DNA of 64,000 bases from contig JAXGGA010001025.1 of assembly GCA_038373865.1 (NCBI GenBank), positions 62,001 through 126,000 on the forward strand, written 5' to 3'. A program made the translations under genes and the position numbers. Position 1 is the first letter of the stretch. Each line of letters starts with the position of its first letter. Under the pieces are notes generated by a model. The model searched no databases and was not told the DNA's origin. It saw only the letters and a program-made list of their open reading frames with translations. Below, one piece after another: positions 32,633 through 43,964 of the stretch. This DNA comes from Uloborus plumipes. Its lineage: Eukaryota > Arthropoda > Arachnida > Araneae > Uloboridae.

Positions 32633-33451
32633 AATTACTACCATATTAAAAACTTTAACTAGAAATCTCTCATAAATTTCCTTTTTCTCATTGCAGCACA
32701 ATGTATACATCTTTAACCATTCTTGCTTTCTGCTTTTTTCCTTCCTTCTCTTTCTCCATTGTTGTTCATTTGCATATTTGCAATCTGTCCGTCAGTAATA
32801 GTGTAATTTGTTTGGGCCACTAGTAATAAGTTTAGACTTGCCACTTCCTATCCCTTGCCCTTGTTAATACCCTCCTTCTCACGTTTTCTCTTACCAAAAA
32901 TATGATCAAAATACTGCTTATTTCTTTTCTAGTGATTTTTTTGGCTTCTTTAACAAAAATTTCTCAAAATTTTCTGTTTCACCTCCACCTCTGACGAATT
33001 AGAACTTTCTTATGTCCCACCCGAGTATGGGTAATTACCAAACCAACATATCAAATCAACATGTCTCGACACTTGACCATCACCAATTTCAAAATAATAT
33101 ATAGAGGTAACTATGTCTAGAAAGTGATCAATAGAAAAAACGATTTAGAGAAAAAAAAAGCTGTTCGTTTTTTGAGTGAAACAGTAAAATACTTTAAAAA
33201 CTACAAAGAAGGAACATTTCAGTTCATACAAAAATGCATCTTTTTTGTTACATATCATTTAAAAACTCTTTAATTAAGTTTCCATATGATTCGTTGCTTG
33301 GAAAAGTTTCGCGATACTAGTTGTTCAAGGTCATTTTAAGCATTATATGACCTTGTTATGTAATGTTTAATGTTAAATAAATATATTATGACCTTTGATA
33401 TTATATTTTCAAAAGTATATTTTTAAAAATCTGAAATATATATATATATAT
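32633..33451. other. Gene-free stretch
   Basis: Pyrimidine-rich and AT-rich DNA, nothing recognised. Ends in a short TA run (33437-33450). Confidence 0.4.
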
Positions 33452-34532
33452 CAGTAGCGAGGCGTGACTTCAAGCATCAGTCATCGCTAACTTTCAGGTC
33501 CCTAAAGAAATATATCAGACCATATGTTTCGCTCAGGGGTGTTTGTGATAAGAAATTTCTGAAAATTTTGGGCTGCCTTTTCCGAAATTTAATTTCTCAG
33601 TTTTCGAAAATTTTGAACTGTCGTTTCCGATGTCCATTATTTGGTTCTTTTTTTCATTGCTGAAGAATAACAATATTGCAATGTGTTTAAAAAAATGATA
33701 TATTGCTACAGATTTTTACGAATGTGTGTGTGAGGGGGAAGGAGGGGTAAGCTCCTCATACTTTCAGAACATTTCATCAAGTATTCAAAAAATTTTACTT
33801 ACCTTGTAAAAATCTTGGTTCACAGATGCTTCTTTTTCAATTTGAAAAGTTCAAGCTTGCTGAAATGCAAAGCTCGAACGGCAACGAGCACTACTTTTTA
33901 TGAAAAACATTTATAATTGAAACTAAAAAGAGAGAGTAAAAAAACCAAACCACGCACACATATATTCGTTTTTGAAAGTTCGATAAAGTTCCAAAACACA
34001 AAAGGTAACAGTATTTTCCCCCATGCAAAACTACTGTAGTTGCAAACAATATTGTTTTCGACCCGTCGGGCTCATATTGACGCCATCGTAAGATAACCGC
34101 AACCCCCTTTTTTTTTTGAAAAATGTGACGCACCGAATTGAAAAAAAAAAAAGAATGAACGAAACAGGAGAAAAAAATCTCTACCCCATCCAACCCCCAC
34201 GATCCGCCAAAACTGAGAGTTGCCAGTAAAAACAAAATGCTTTGCACATAAAATTTCCGCGGATCATCGCCGATGACTTGTTTTACATCTAAGGGAAGCT
34301 GTGAAAGTATCTGATTGGCTGAAATGGCTGACAAGCGAAAAAAGTTGCGCGCGCACACACAAAACCGATGCGGTATCTGTAGCGATGAGTGAAGGTCACG
34401 CCTAATCGTTTACTCAACAGATGGCACCACTAAAATAAAATTATTTGGAATATTAAATGATCCGAAAAAATAATCTGAAAATAAAATTTTAAAAACTTTC
34501 GGCGAATCGTTCGATGACTTGAGGCCTCGCTA

Positions 34533-34535
<3 letters not shown>
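33452..34535. mobile_element. CAGTAGCGAGGC-ended element inside a TA microsatellite
   Basis: Ends CAGTAGCGAGGC (33452) and its complement GCCTCGCTACTG (34535), with (AT)n on both outer sides, so the target duplication cannot be read. Ends of this type (CAGTxGCG) are common in hAT elements, so hAT is a guess. A 155-codon minus-strand frame (33891-34358) has no recognisable domain and is homopolymer-rich. Confidence 0.65.

Positions 34536-34603
<68 letters not shown>
34536..34603. repeat. (TA)n microsatellite
   Basis: About 34 TA units in a row, continuing the shorter TA run left of the previous element. The element therefore seems to have landed inside the microsatellite. Confidence 0.9.
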
Positions 34604-34609
<6 letters not shown>

Positions 34610-35144
34610 TACTACACCTGATGTGGTGTACATGTGGTAAAAATTTCAGAATAGAATGGCTACGGGATTATATTAAAAAGGAATTATGAAATGTTACATA
34701 TCTTCAGAATCCAGAGACATTGAAGTTAAGTGATGAGACTAAAAAATACTACAAACGTCTCTTTCAGTTTTCAACACGATCCCATTGCCATCAAATCCAG
34801 AAATTTTTACCACATTTACAACACGTTGGCATGTAATATATACATTTTCCCCACATTTCATAAAAATACACTTTTAAAAATATTCGAGGTCAAGCACGGG
34901 TTTTCAATATTTTCAAATTAATATCACGAAACGTTTTTCTCTGTAAGTTTCCTATCATATGAAAGCTTGTGTAAAGAACACAAAAATGACATGTAACAAA
35001 ATATTCTAATCTCTGTAACAGCTGAGAAAAATACTTTAGTTTTCTTTCCTTTTTGCGATCATTCGAATTTTTAAAGGGTCTCACACAAAATACTAAGAGC
35101 AAAAAAATGTTTACGTAACTAAATTCACATAGTCAGTCTCCCAT
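34604..35144. other. Gene-free stretch
   Basis: AT-rich, with a weak inverted pair (TGTGGTAAAAATTTC near 34632 and GAAATTTTTACCACA near 34800). No gene. Confidence 0.35.
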
Positions 35145-36760
35145 GAGCTAATATTTAGAAAAGTGCCAATTTGAGTCCCAAGTGAATTTTCACTAGTATT
35201 TCAATAACTGGTTAAAAAAACAATTTTCCCCAGAAAGAAGATAAGGTTCTGCTTTCATTTCATCTAATAACATCAAAAAAAAAATTTTTTTTCTGCAGAA
35301 AATATTGTTTTTATACATCAAAAATCAGATCGGTAACGTGTCCCCAGTAGCAAAACTTAGCATGCAAACAGGTCATGCGCACTTTCTAACTTCCCAAAAA
35401 AACGCACTTGCACAAAAAACGATTCTATTTTTACCATTTTGTTAATATTTTACTTCATTTTTGTTTTAATCGATTTCTGATTTTCTAGCTGATGCGAAAT
35501 AAGCGTGTCCCAAGTTCCACCGTCAAAGTGGTAACAATAACTTCCGATCTATTCTTAGGCTCCCAAAATCATTTCCTCCACCTATACCACGTGATACTGA
35601 GTACCTGGTGGGATGTTTTATCGAATCGTAATTAAAAATTTGCATTTCTGCATCTATAATTGTAGGTAAGATTTTTTAAAGTAATTTTATAAAATGTGTG
35701 TCATTTGAGTCATCAGATCGGTAACAAGCTCTAAAATGCGCAGTTTTTATTATTTTAAAAATTATTTTATATATAAGTACAGTCCTTTATTACAAGTGAA
35801 AAAACCACGTGTTTGATTTTGGTTTAGTGCGATCGACTCGGAAATAAAAACAAAACATTGTTAGTTTGTCAGATTGGTAACAGTCAGAGCGGTAACATTG
35901 AAAAACAGCGAATATGTTACAGAACTAACTCACACGTTTCAGAATTATATAAGGCAAAAATCATAGGTTTTAGCCATATATATTAAATATTTTTGTTCTT
36001 AAAAAATGAAAAGCAACGAGTTTTAGTACAATTGCTTCATTTGTGATTTGTATGACCTAACAATAGAAGTTAGTAAAATAAGAAAAATTGACACTGCAGA
36101 AATTAAGTTAATTAATTATTATTATTTTATTTATTTATTTATTTTTTTGGTGCTTCAATTTCTCATAACTTTGCTAAATAGCTAGATAATAACTAGCATG
36201 CTAGATTTGAATTTCTGATCAAGAAATTAAATTTCCTGCAACTAATTAAAGAAAAGCAAGCAGCAGAGTTGTGTGTTGAAAAAGTTGAAGTTGTGTGTTG
36301 TTTTAAAACAAAACAAATGTTTTATTAGCTTGAATTTGGTAATCTCATAATTTATTTTATCTGAAAACCTTATCGCTCATTTTGATTTCCAATAAATGCT
36401 TTTTTATAATGAAATTTGATTTTTTAGCCTAATATATATATTTTAATATAATTATCTTAATTCTATGTTAAAAGTACAAGGAAATGATATCATCTTTAGA
36501 GATGTTAACGAAGACTGAAAGCATAAACTCAAATATGTAGTTCATATTAACATCAGATCTGTAACATTCATCAGATCTGTAACGGCTTAAAAGTGAGTAA
36601 TCTAAGGAGGGGGTAAATAACTTCCTTGACCTCCCCCCTTTTGTTTTCTTGCATTTAGAACCAATTTAGACTTAAAATCCAATGTTAGTTTTTTTCTGCA
36701 AAAAATTTTTTTTTTCAGAAAACTCCAACTTCAAATTGGCACTTTTCTAAATATTGGCTC
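35145..36760. mobile_element. Terminal-repeat element with six AGATCGGTAAC-like motifs
   Basis: Inverted ends GAGCTAATATTTAGAAAAGT (35145) and the complement of GAGCCAATATTTAGAAAAGT (36760), about 30 bases each; subterminal A/T runs with CTGCA also pair. The motif AGATCGGTAAC or close variants occurs at about 35327, 35715, 35871, 35886, 36555 and 36573. No reading frame. Family unknown; no clean target duplication found. Confidence 0.6.
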
Positions 36761-37189
36761 CCCTAACAATTAGTTGAATTTGGTGTTGATAAATTTCGAG
36801 GTTTGTTGATTTGATATAGAATGAGCTGTATATCCCTAATTTCAAACTAAATGTTTTATAGATAATGTCCAAAAAAGACAAAAGACGTTAGGAATAAAAA
36901 GAAGAAGAAACGCAAAGTATATGTTGCATGGGGAAAGACATGTATTTCAAAGTATTGAACAGTCAAAGAAGAAGGAAAAAAACGTAACACTCGTTCGTAT
37001 TCAAAGACTATTAACACTACAAATACGTGAGAGATGTGTTTCGTTAAAAAATATGTACTCTACAATATTCCGTTATTTAATTGTTTTTAAGAGGTCACCT
37101 TCGTATTAACATGGGTTTCATGAGCTCTATTTTCAATGAGCTCAGCACTTTCTTTCATATATTTTGGATTAGCATCATCCTTTAACATT
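36761..37189. other. Gene-free stretch
   Basis: Purine-rich DNA; a 62-codon frame at 36921-37109 has no support. Confidence 0.35.
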
Positions 37190-37338
37190 CAGGTGGGGTC
37201 AATTGCCCCCCCCCCCCCGACTTTGGGAAATCATTGTATTGGCATATAAGTGGGCGTGGTTTTTGCCACTTTTTGGTAAATTTTACATGTGTATGCACCC
37301 TTTGTCCCCCCATGGAAAATTTCGAAATGACGTCCCTG
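37190..37338. mobile_element. CAGGCCCGTCATTT-family MITE, copy 3 (decayed)
   Basis: Matches the other copies through TAAGTGGGCGTGGTTTTTG and ends AAATGACGTCCCTG like the copy at 45716; the left end has lost part of its terminal repeat (CAGGTGGGGTCAATTG). Confidence 0.6.
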
Positions 37339-37362
37339 CCAGTCAGTTAGATTGAAGAAGCA

Positions 37363-39654
37363 CACTGTAAAAAATGACTGTTGTTTTTAGCCTACTTTCC
37401 CGTTAAAAACAAAAGAAAGACGAAATAAGTATTAAAAGTAGCTTAATGCATCTAAAAAATATCGCCAAGTCCAAAAAATATCGCCAAGTAAAAAAAATAT
37501 CGCCAAGTTAAAAAAATAAAAAGGTAAATTGAATATCGAAAAATTAAAAATTTGAAAGTAGGGTATTGAGATGGGGAATTTGTGTGTCGGTCGGTCTGTC
37601 GGTCTGTCTGTCCCCCCCTAATAACTTTTGAATGAACATTCCGATTTGGACAAACTTTTTTTTGTTGGAAAGATCTCGGCGAGTACAGCTCATTCCCATA
37701 TTTGATTTTTCGATTTGAACAATTTTTGGTTCAACTTTGAACCGTTCAAACAACCGGTCCCGCGATGCTAACTTTTGAGTGAACAGTCCGATTTGAACAA
37801 ACTTTTTTTTGTTCGAAAGATCTTTTCAAGGATACTTCATTCCCGTATCTACATTTTCGATTTGAACAATTTTTCGTTCAACATTGAACCGTTCAAACAA
37901 GCTGTCACCCCTAATAACTTTTGAATGAACAGTCCGATTTAAACAAACTTTTTTTTGTTCGAAGCATCTCGGGAAGGATACTTTATTACCGTATTTAAAT
38001 TGTCAATTTGAACATTTTTGGTTCAACATTGAACCATTCAAGTAACCTTTCCCCACCTAATAACTTTTGAGTGAACAGTCCGAATGGAATAAACTTTTTT
38101 TTTTGTTCGAAAGATCTCGGCGAGTACAGCTCATTCCCATATTTGATTTTTCGATTTGAACAGTTTTTGGTTCAACTTTGAACCGTTCAAACAACCTGTC
38201 CCGCGATGCTAACTTTTGAGTGAACAATCCGATTTGAACAAACTTTTTTTTGTTCGAAGGATCTCAGCAAGGATACTTCATTACCCTATTTAAATTTTCC
38301 ATTTGAGCATTTTTTCGTTCAACATTGAACCGTTCAAGCAACCTTTCCCCACCTAATAACTTTTGACTGAACCGTCTGAATGGAATTAACTTTTTTTTTG
38401 TTTGAAAGATCTCAGAGAGGCTTTCCCATACTTTTCCATATTTCGCTTTTTGATTTGAACCATTTTTCGTTCAATACTGAACCGTTCAGAAAAAAAATTA
38501 GCATTAGCGTCTACGGGGAATTTAAGTTGAATGTTGATTCTGAACTTAAAGTCGGATTTCCTTCAAACTAACTTTGTAAGAAAATGGTTTTGATAAATAG
38601 TGTTTGTAAAGTACTTTTCTGAGTAATCTTCTGTGAGGACTTTGATTCCGACTCCGACTCCGCAAACGTGACGGAAATGCAGGCTCAGAAAAAAAATGAC
38701 TGACTGTGTAGACGATTTTTTGTTTATTTATTCATTTGTTTTATTTTATTTATTATTATTTTTTTTTTTGGCAGACGATTTTTTTTGTAACAAAAATTTT
38801 TCATTCACGAGAACATTTTATTATTTATTTAACTGGCAACCGATTAAAAGTGAAATCCGAGACATGTTATTAACGGACGAGTTTTTTTTTCTTTTTTTTT
38901 TTCTTTCTTTGATAAAATACGTTTTGATACTCTTTGTACTTTTATTTATTTATTTATTTATTTTATTATTATTATTATTATTTTTTTTTTGAAAACAATG
39001 GAGGATTTTTTCTACGGAGGAACTGTAACAGTTGCACTCTTTAAAAGGTGCGACAAAGCTTTATTTATTCGTTAATTACTTTTTACGTGTCTATTTCATC
39101 TGATGAGAGGGGTATATTTTGCTTTTCGAAATCAGCTCTATGTGCTTAAAAGGTATGTTTGACATAATTTTCAGTTTCAGATAATCAAGAGAATAATTAT
39201 CAGATGCGAGAATGCCGATGTCGATGTACGGGAAAGTAGACTTGTTTAGTTCTTGACAGAACTTCTTGTTACAGTATGATACAGCTAGTTGAATAGTAAT
39301 AAGCTGTAAAAATTGCTAATTTTACAATAATAACTGTAAAATTGCTAACTTTACAGTACTAACCTGTAAAATTGCCGATTTTACAGTAATAAACTGTAAA
39401 ATTGCTAGAGTTACAGTTTATTACCGCGCATTTTACAGTTTTAAACTAGAACCTCTGCTGCAAGTATTATACTGTTGTTTTTACAGTATAATCAGCTAAA
39501 TTTTACGGCAATAAACTGCAAAATTGCTTACTTTACAGTAAGAAACTGTAAAATTGTTAGCTTTACAGTTCATTACTGCTCATTTTACAGTTTTAAATTG
39601 GAACCACGGATACCAGAATAATACTGTAAAAACAACAGTTCATTTTTTGCAGTG
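37363..39654. mobile_element. CACTGTAAAAAATGA-family copy 3, split by a ~1.9-kb block
   Basis: The left end CACTGTAAAAAATGACTGTT (37363) stops at about 37391. The matching continuation (TTACAGTATGATACAGCTAG) appears only at about 39271 and runs to the right end TTTTTTGCAGTG (39654). The block between them is an insertion and contains the 147-bp repeats; its own ends were not resolved. Confidence 0.65.
37619..38480. repeat. Six tandem ~147-bp repeats
   Basis: AACTTTTGA at 37623, 37770, 37916, 38062, 38211 and 38358 gives a period of 146-149. Each unit has a shape like TAATAACTTTTGARTGAACA, then CAAACTTTTTTTTGTTCGAA, AGATCTC, and TTCAACATTGAACCGTTCAA. Units 1 and 4 (and 2 and 5) are most alike, suggesting higher-order duplication of three units. 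Preceded by TCGGTCTGTCTGTC simple repeats and ATATCGCCAAGT repeats (37457-37510). Confidence 0.85.
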
Positions 39655-40820
39655 CATATGCATTTAGAGTATACATAAATTGGTTTTGATTTGTCGCAGG
39701 TTTAAGGGGCGCTTTTATAGCCTTTTGTCATTTTTCCACTCTGATGAGTACCCGAAATAGTGTTGAATGCTTTTGGCTAAGACGCCGTATTTTCGTTTGG
39801 GGAGAATGCCGTATCTTTTTGACACGCTTTAGGTATAACTAAGATCCTACTTGAAACCTAGACCTAGAAAAATATACCGAAATATCCGAAAAATGCGATT
39901 CAATGAAATACACTGTGCAGGAGTTGGCGCAAAAAATCGTGCACGGCATCTTCCACTAACGGATATTGCACTATACTTAAATGCAACTTAACTTGACACG
40001 GAACGTCACTACGGGCGGAGTCAATAAGAGCTCACAAGCAGTCAGCGATCTCCTCTAATTCGCCAAGTGGGCTGTGACGTTTTATCTAGCTCGTTTTTGA
40101 TAGGCTAACGTCACGCAAACGTCACGCTGACGTCACGATGTTATTGTCAAGAAAGGTTACAGTGTAGTATAACGGCATCTTCCCCAACGGTATGGGGAAG
40201 ATGCCGAAACGAAAGAGCTTGCTCATCATTAATTTTCGGTAGAAAAAAAAATCAAAGCGAAAACCATTTTTTTACCAATTGCGAAAGTCTATATTGTGTG
40301 GATAAATTATATTTTACAAAATAGAAACAACGCGTTATTTTATATAAAATAAAAATAAAAACTATGACTTCTTCCCCCAAGCTACCTTATAAGCAGAATG
40401 AAGTGGAGTGGGATTATAGTTCTGGAACATGCTTCAAAGTAGCCATCAACGACGTTAAAGTGACCCCTAACTTTTCTGGGTTTACTGGTCACTGGCCGCT
40501 ATCATTTTTTTTCAGCCTCAAGCTTTAGCAGTTTATTTGCGAGATTAATCGTAAAATGACACTTTTATCCCGTTTATAAATTTTTTTGACAAATTAATTA
40601 ACGCATAGCGCTATTTTTCTCGTCTAACATCGCGAAATTCATTATTGCTGAAATGTAAAATATGTGTACAGTAAAACAAGAAATTCCACGAAATAAGGCT
40701 AACAGTTACATAAAAATGTATTTAAAAAAAAAGACCAAGTTCGAAGAAATTAAACTAAGCCATTAAATTTATGGCATTTGTATGTGTCCGAAGTTCCATA
40801 TAACTGTTAGATAGGTTTTA
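39655..40820. other. Gene-free stretch with unclassified repeats
   Basis: 39780-40215 contains paired GGCATCTTCCCC / GGGGAAGATGCC and related pieces, so probably part of an unrecognised element. From about 40700 it matches the flank at 52700 and forms the left edge of the two-gene duplicated block. Confidence 0.4.
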
Positions 40821-41926
40821 GGGTGCTTTTCCACTTACCGACACGGCAACGATAAATCGTAAGCGATTGTCGTCATCCGACATTGGAGCACGCAAAATGC
40901 ATTAAAATATGCTATGTGCTTTTCCATCTCCCGATTCCAGGACGATTGTGCCGTCTCCGACCGAACGCTGTCGTTGGTCGTCCCATTCGTGTCGGATGGC
41001 ATCCGTCTCGCCTTTAAAATCGGGACGATATTCATCAATCTGTTTACTTTCTTCGAACGAAAGCAATGGCGTTTAAATTCGACATCTCTGCATTAATAAA
41101 ATATAAGCTTCAATTTGCAGACGATTGATAAAAGATGTAGCAACAAAAGATTTGAATCATTTTATTTTATACTTTGTTTCATTAATTGTAGCGCAGACGA
41201 TTTTTAATGATTCAAAAAAGATTAATTTTCATTCTGAACTTTCTTCGATGAGCAACACAGTAGTCATGGCATTCAAGTTTGACGTGTCTGTTTTATGTGA
41301 ATTAATTGAGCAGCGACCGTGTCTATGGGATAAGCGATATATTTTATACAAAAACAAAATTCCCAGGGAAAAAGCCTGGAAAGAAGTTTTTAGATTTTTA
41401 GATGAGGAATATGACGGCAAAACTTCTTCAGACAAGAAAGAAACAGGTAAGTTCAAAGAGCATTGTTCGTAACTATAAAAATATATTGTACACTTTAGAT
41501 TAAACTACTTGTGTTAAATAACCTTGTCCAGATTTTAAATTTTTACTATTCTTTGTAAATTTAGTAAAAATATTTAAAATCACCTAAAATATTTTCGCAA
41601 TTTCTTGAAAAGTGTATAAAACTCGCCTACAATGTAACTTTCTTTAAAAATATCGTGCACCCAATACCACCTCTTAATTTGTTTTCTTTTTCTCATGAGG
41701 TAAAGCAAATATAGTAGTCGTAATCTGTTAAATTGAGCAGCTATAATAATATACGTACGAACACAGTGCTGTTTTGAAATGAAATGCGGTGGAAAATGAC
41801 CCCTTCGGGGAAACGATATCGTTTGAGTGGAAAAGCAGTGCTATAGACGATACGACACCGTACTTATCGTTGCAGTATTACCGTCCGACTTTCGTCGTTG
41901 TCGTGTCGTCAAGTGGAAAAGCGCCC
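40821..41926 (+). mobile_element. PIF/Harbinger-like element carrying a MADF exon
   Basis: Ends GGGTGCTTTTCCACTTACCG (40821) and the complement of GGGCGCTTTTCCACTTGACG (41926), flanked by the 3-base TTA at 40818-40820 and 41927-41929. The second copy of the block at about 52800 lacks the element, so the insertion is clear. TWA targets and an accompanying DNA-binding protein gene are typical of PIF/Harbinger. No transposase is present, so it depends on another element. Confidence 0.8.
41266..41446 (+). CDS. MADF-domain exon of a Harbinger-type element (partial)
   Basis: The frame from ATG 41266 reads MAFKFDVSVLCELIEQRPCL then WDKRYILYKNKIPREKAWKE and FRFLDEEYDGK, a good match to the N-terminal MADF DNA-binding domain (pattern LIExxRxxPxLWDxxxxxYKxxxxRxxAWxxI). 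At 41446 the sequence is CAG|GTAAGT, a strong splice donor, so this is a first exon; later exons are missing from the 1.1-kb element. The frame is open upstream to 41125. 200 bases earlier (41066) another ATG starts MAFKFDISALI, a decayed duplicate of the same start. Role in the complete element: binds element ends together with the transposase (family knowledge). Confidence 0.7.
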
Positions 41927-42066
41927 TTAGCCTTAATGTACCAATTTATTATACATATTAATTAATCAAGTTAATTTATCTTCCACGACACCAAGAACTG
42001 ACGTTACATTATTAAAATTGTGCTAAAACAGCAAACTATACAATACATTTACGAATACTCCCAGAT

Positions 42067-43217
42067 TGTGGTGGGTACATGACTTCATGAAACTTCACTG
42101 AACACTCTACGAAAATTCGCTAAGTCCAGCGCCTCTCCCTTCCCCGATTTGACGAAGAAAACTAAATGGAATCGTCCGGCCGCGCAAAGAGAAGCAGCAG
42201 TTTTTGGCAAAGGAGAACGAAGACAGGATGTATCTGACGCACCCCCAATTTACGAGCACAGGGGAATTCGGACTCCTCCCACGACGGGAAGAAAAAGGTC
42301 ACGGTTGCAGGGAAGGGCTGTGATGAGCCTGGATGAAATCAATTAAGGAGAGAAAAAGCAGCTAAAAAGAAGACATAGGGGGATCTGGCAAGGGAGGTGA
42401 AGGAAAGAAGTAAAGTGAAGCCAAACGACACACAACAGGAGATATAAGGAGCTGCACCACAGATTGCGGGGGCTTCTTCTGATTCTTTTAAAGATTTTGG
42501 TAGAGATTGTGAGGACCAGTCGATTTTGTGAACGGATATGGGGCCAGTTTTGTGTGTCTCTGGATATTAAAATTTTGAGCACCAATTCTGGTACCTAATC
42601 ATCCGAGGTGTGATGTACAGCATCAACGACTTAAAGATATTGTTGGTACAAAGATGAAGGAGATTGTAAAAAAACCAGAAATGTTATTAATAACCAATGA
42701 ATAAACCTGAGTGTACACCCCCATACGGTGAGTTTGTTTTTTTTTGATGATGTATTCTTGCATTTTCTGAACGCCGAGCCAGAGTATTTCACTCCAATGC
42801 AATGTACAGTTGTTTTTTTTTTATGTCGTGTTTAATTGCGGAATGTAAGTGAGCAATTTTTACTGTTCGAGAATTTAACTTTATAATTTGTTTTTTTTTC
42901 ATCTAGTCTTATTATAATGTTTTGTGGATTTTTAAACACTAACGATCACGCGGCCTAATGTAATCATTTTCCAAATTTAATGTCATTTGCTCACTGCTTT
43001 CCAGATGAGGTTGTTTTTCGTTAGAAATTGGAGCAATGCTTAAGGCTATTTTCTTTTCCTTTTCAGCAGAATATTTATCTTTTTTTCTTTCAGCAGAATT
43101 AATTGGGAATTTCAGTTTTTATATTATGTTTTAAATTATGTTAGGAGGTAAATTATTGAAGATTATAGAATGGATGATTATGACATTTTAATTAACTTTT
43201 TAACTTACTACACCACA
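42067..43217. mobile_element. Solo LTR, 1.15 kb
   Basis: Begins TGTGGTGGGTACATGAC and ends ACTACACCACA: the ends are inverted (TGTGGTG/CACCACA). A perfect 5-base target duplication CAGAT flanks it (42062-42066, 43218-43222). The sister block at about 52930 lacks it. Contains AATAAA at about 42700 with a GTGAGT downstream. Orientation was not decided from coding sequence; the AATAAA suggests +. The 65-codon and 80-codon frames inside are not genes. Confidence 0.8.
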
Positions 43218-43222
43218 CAGAT

Positions 43223-43964
43223 TAGAGCTACTAAATTAGAATTCGGAGAATATTAATCGATTTATAGGTACAACGTATGAAAACAATTATCGAAATAACA
43301 CTTGTGTATTAATACAAGATAAAAGATAGTTACTGCTATAAACTAAAACTCTATTATTCAAAAACAACTATAATATAATGATACCTGGAGTGCACAAAAG
43401 AAAGAGCCATGTTTGCCATTCTGTTTTTTAAAAAATAATTTATGGATTCTTGCGAAGAACAAGTATAAATGTTGGTAATGCATACAAATAAAAGCAATTT
43501 AACAGGAAATTAGCAAAAAAAAAAAATTCTTAATGACGGAGAGCAATGCGAAAACCGTTCAGAAATATTAGTAACTTTTTAAAAAGCTTTTTAAGAGCAG
43601 TTCAATACAGAAATCGACAAAGTAATCTCGTCAAGTTTACAGAAAGTAATGAAAATTTGTTTGAAAAGACAAAGAAAAGGACTAGACTATTTAAGCTTTC
43701 AATCAGAGATGTAGCCCCTCCCCTTGAAGTTCGTAATTACTTAATAGCTGGTGAGCCAGAAAACCAAAAAGATATTGCCGATACTGTCACTTTGCAACTA
43801 CTGTCAGAGGAATGACTTTCTGAAAGCGTTCTAATAAATTCAGAAACATAATTGTTTTACCTATTTCTGGAAGTATATTCTGGTAAACATTTAAACTATT
43901 AAAATTTAACAATAGATCATCTTATTAGTGGTAAATGATTAAGAAGAATAAAAAAAAGAGCAAA
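43223..43964 (+). promoter_or_regulatory. 5' flank of psi-GR5
   Basis: Matches the GR7 flank (52940-53498). An 89-codon frame at 43546-43815 is open here but its counterpart at 53090-53360 is broken, so it is not treated as a gene. Confidence 0.4.

Noticed and set aside
33891..34358. 155-codon minus-strand open frame
   Set aside because: Lies inside a terminal-repeat element, is rich in runs of F and K from T/A tracts, and shows no domain or duplicate.
34430..34633. 67-codon frame of YIYIYI type
   Set aside because: Translation of the TA microsatellite.
38696..38992. 98-codon hydrophobic frame
   Set aside because: Produced by T-rich low-complexity DNA; no membrane-protein family signature or conserved partner.
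43546..43815. 89-codon frame upstream of psi-GR5
   Set aside because: The homologous stretch before GR7 (53090-53360) is broken by stops and shifts, so there is no sign of coding constraint.
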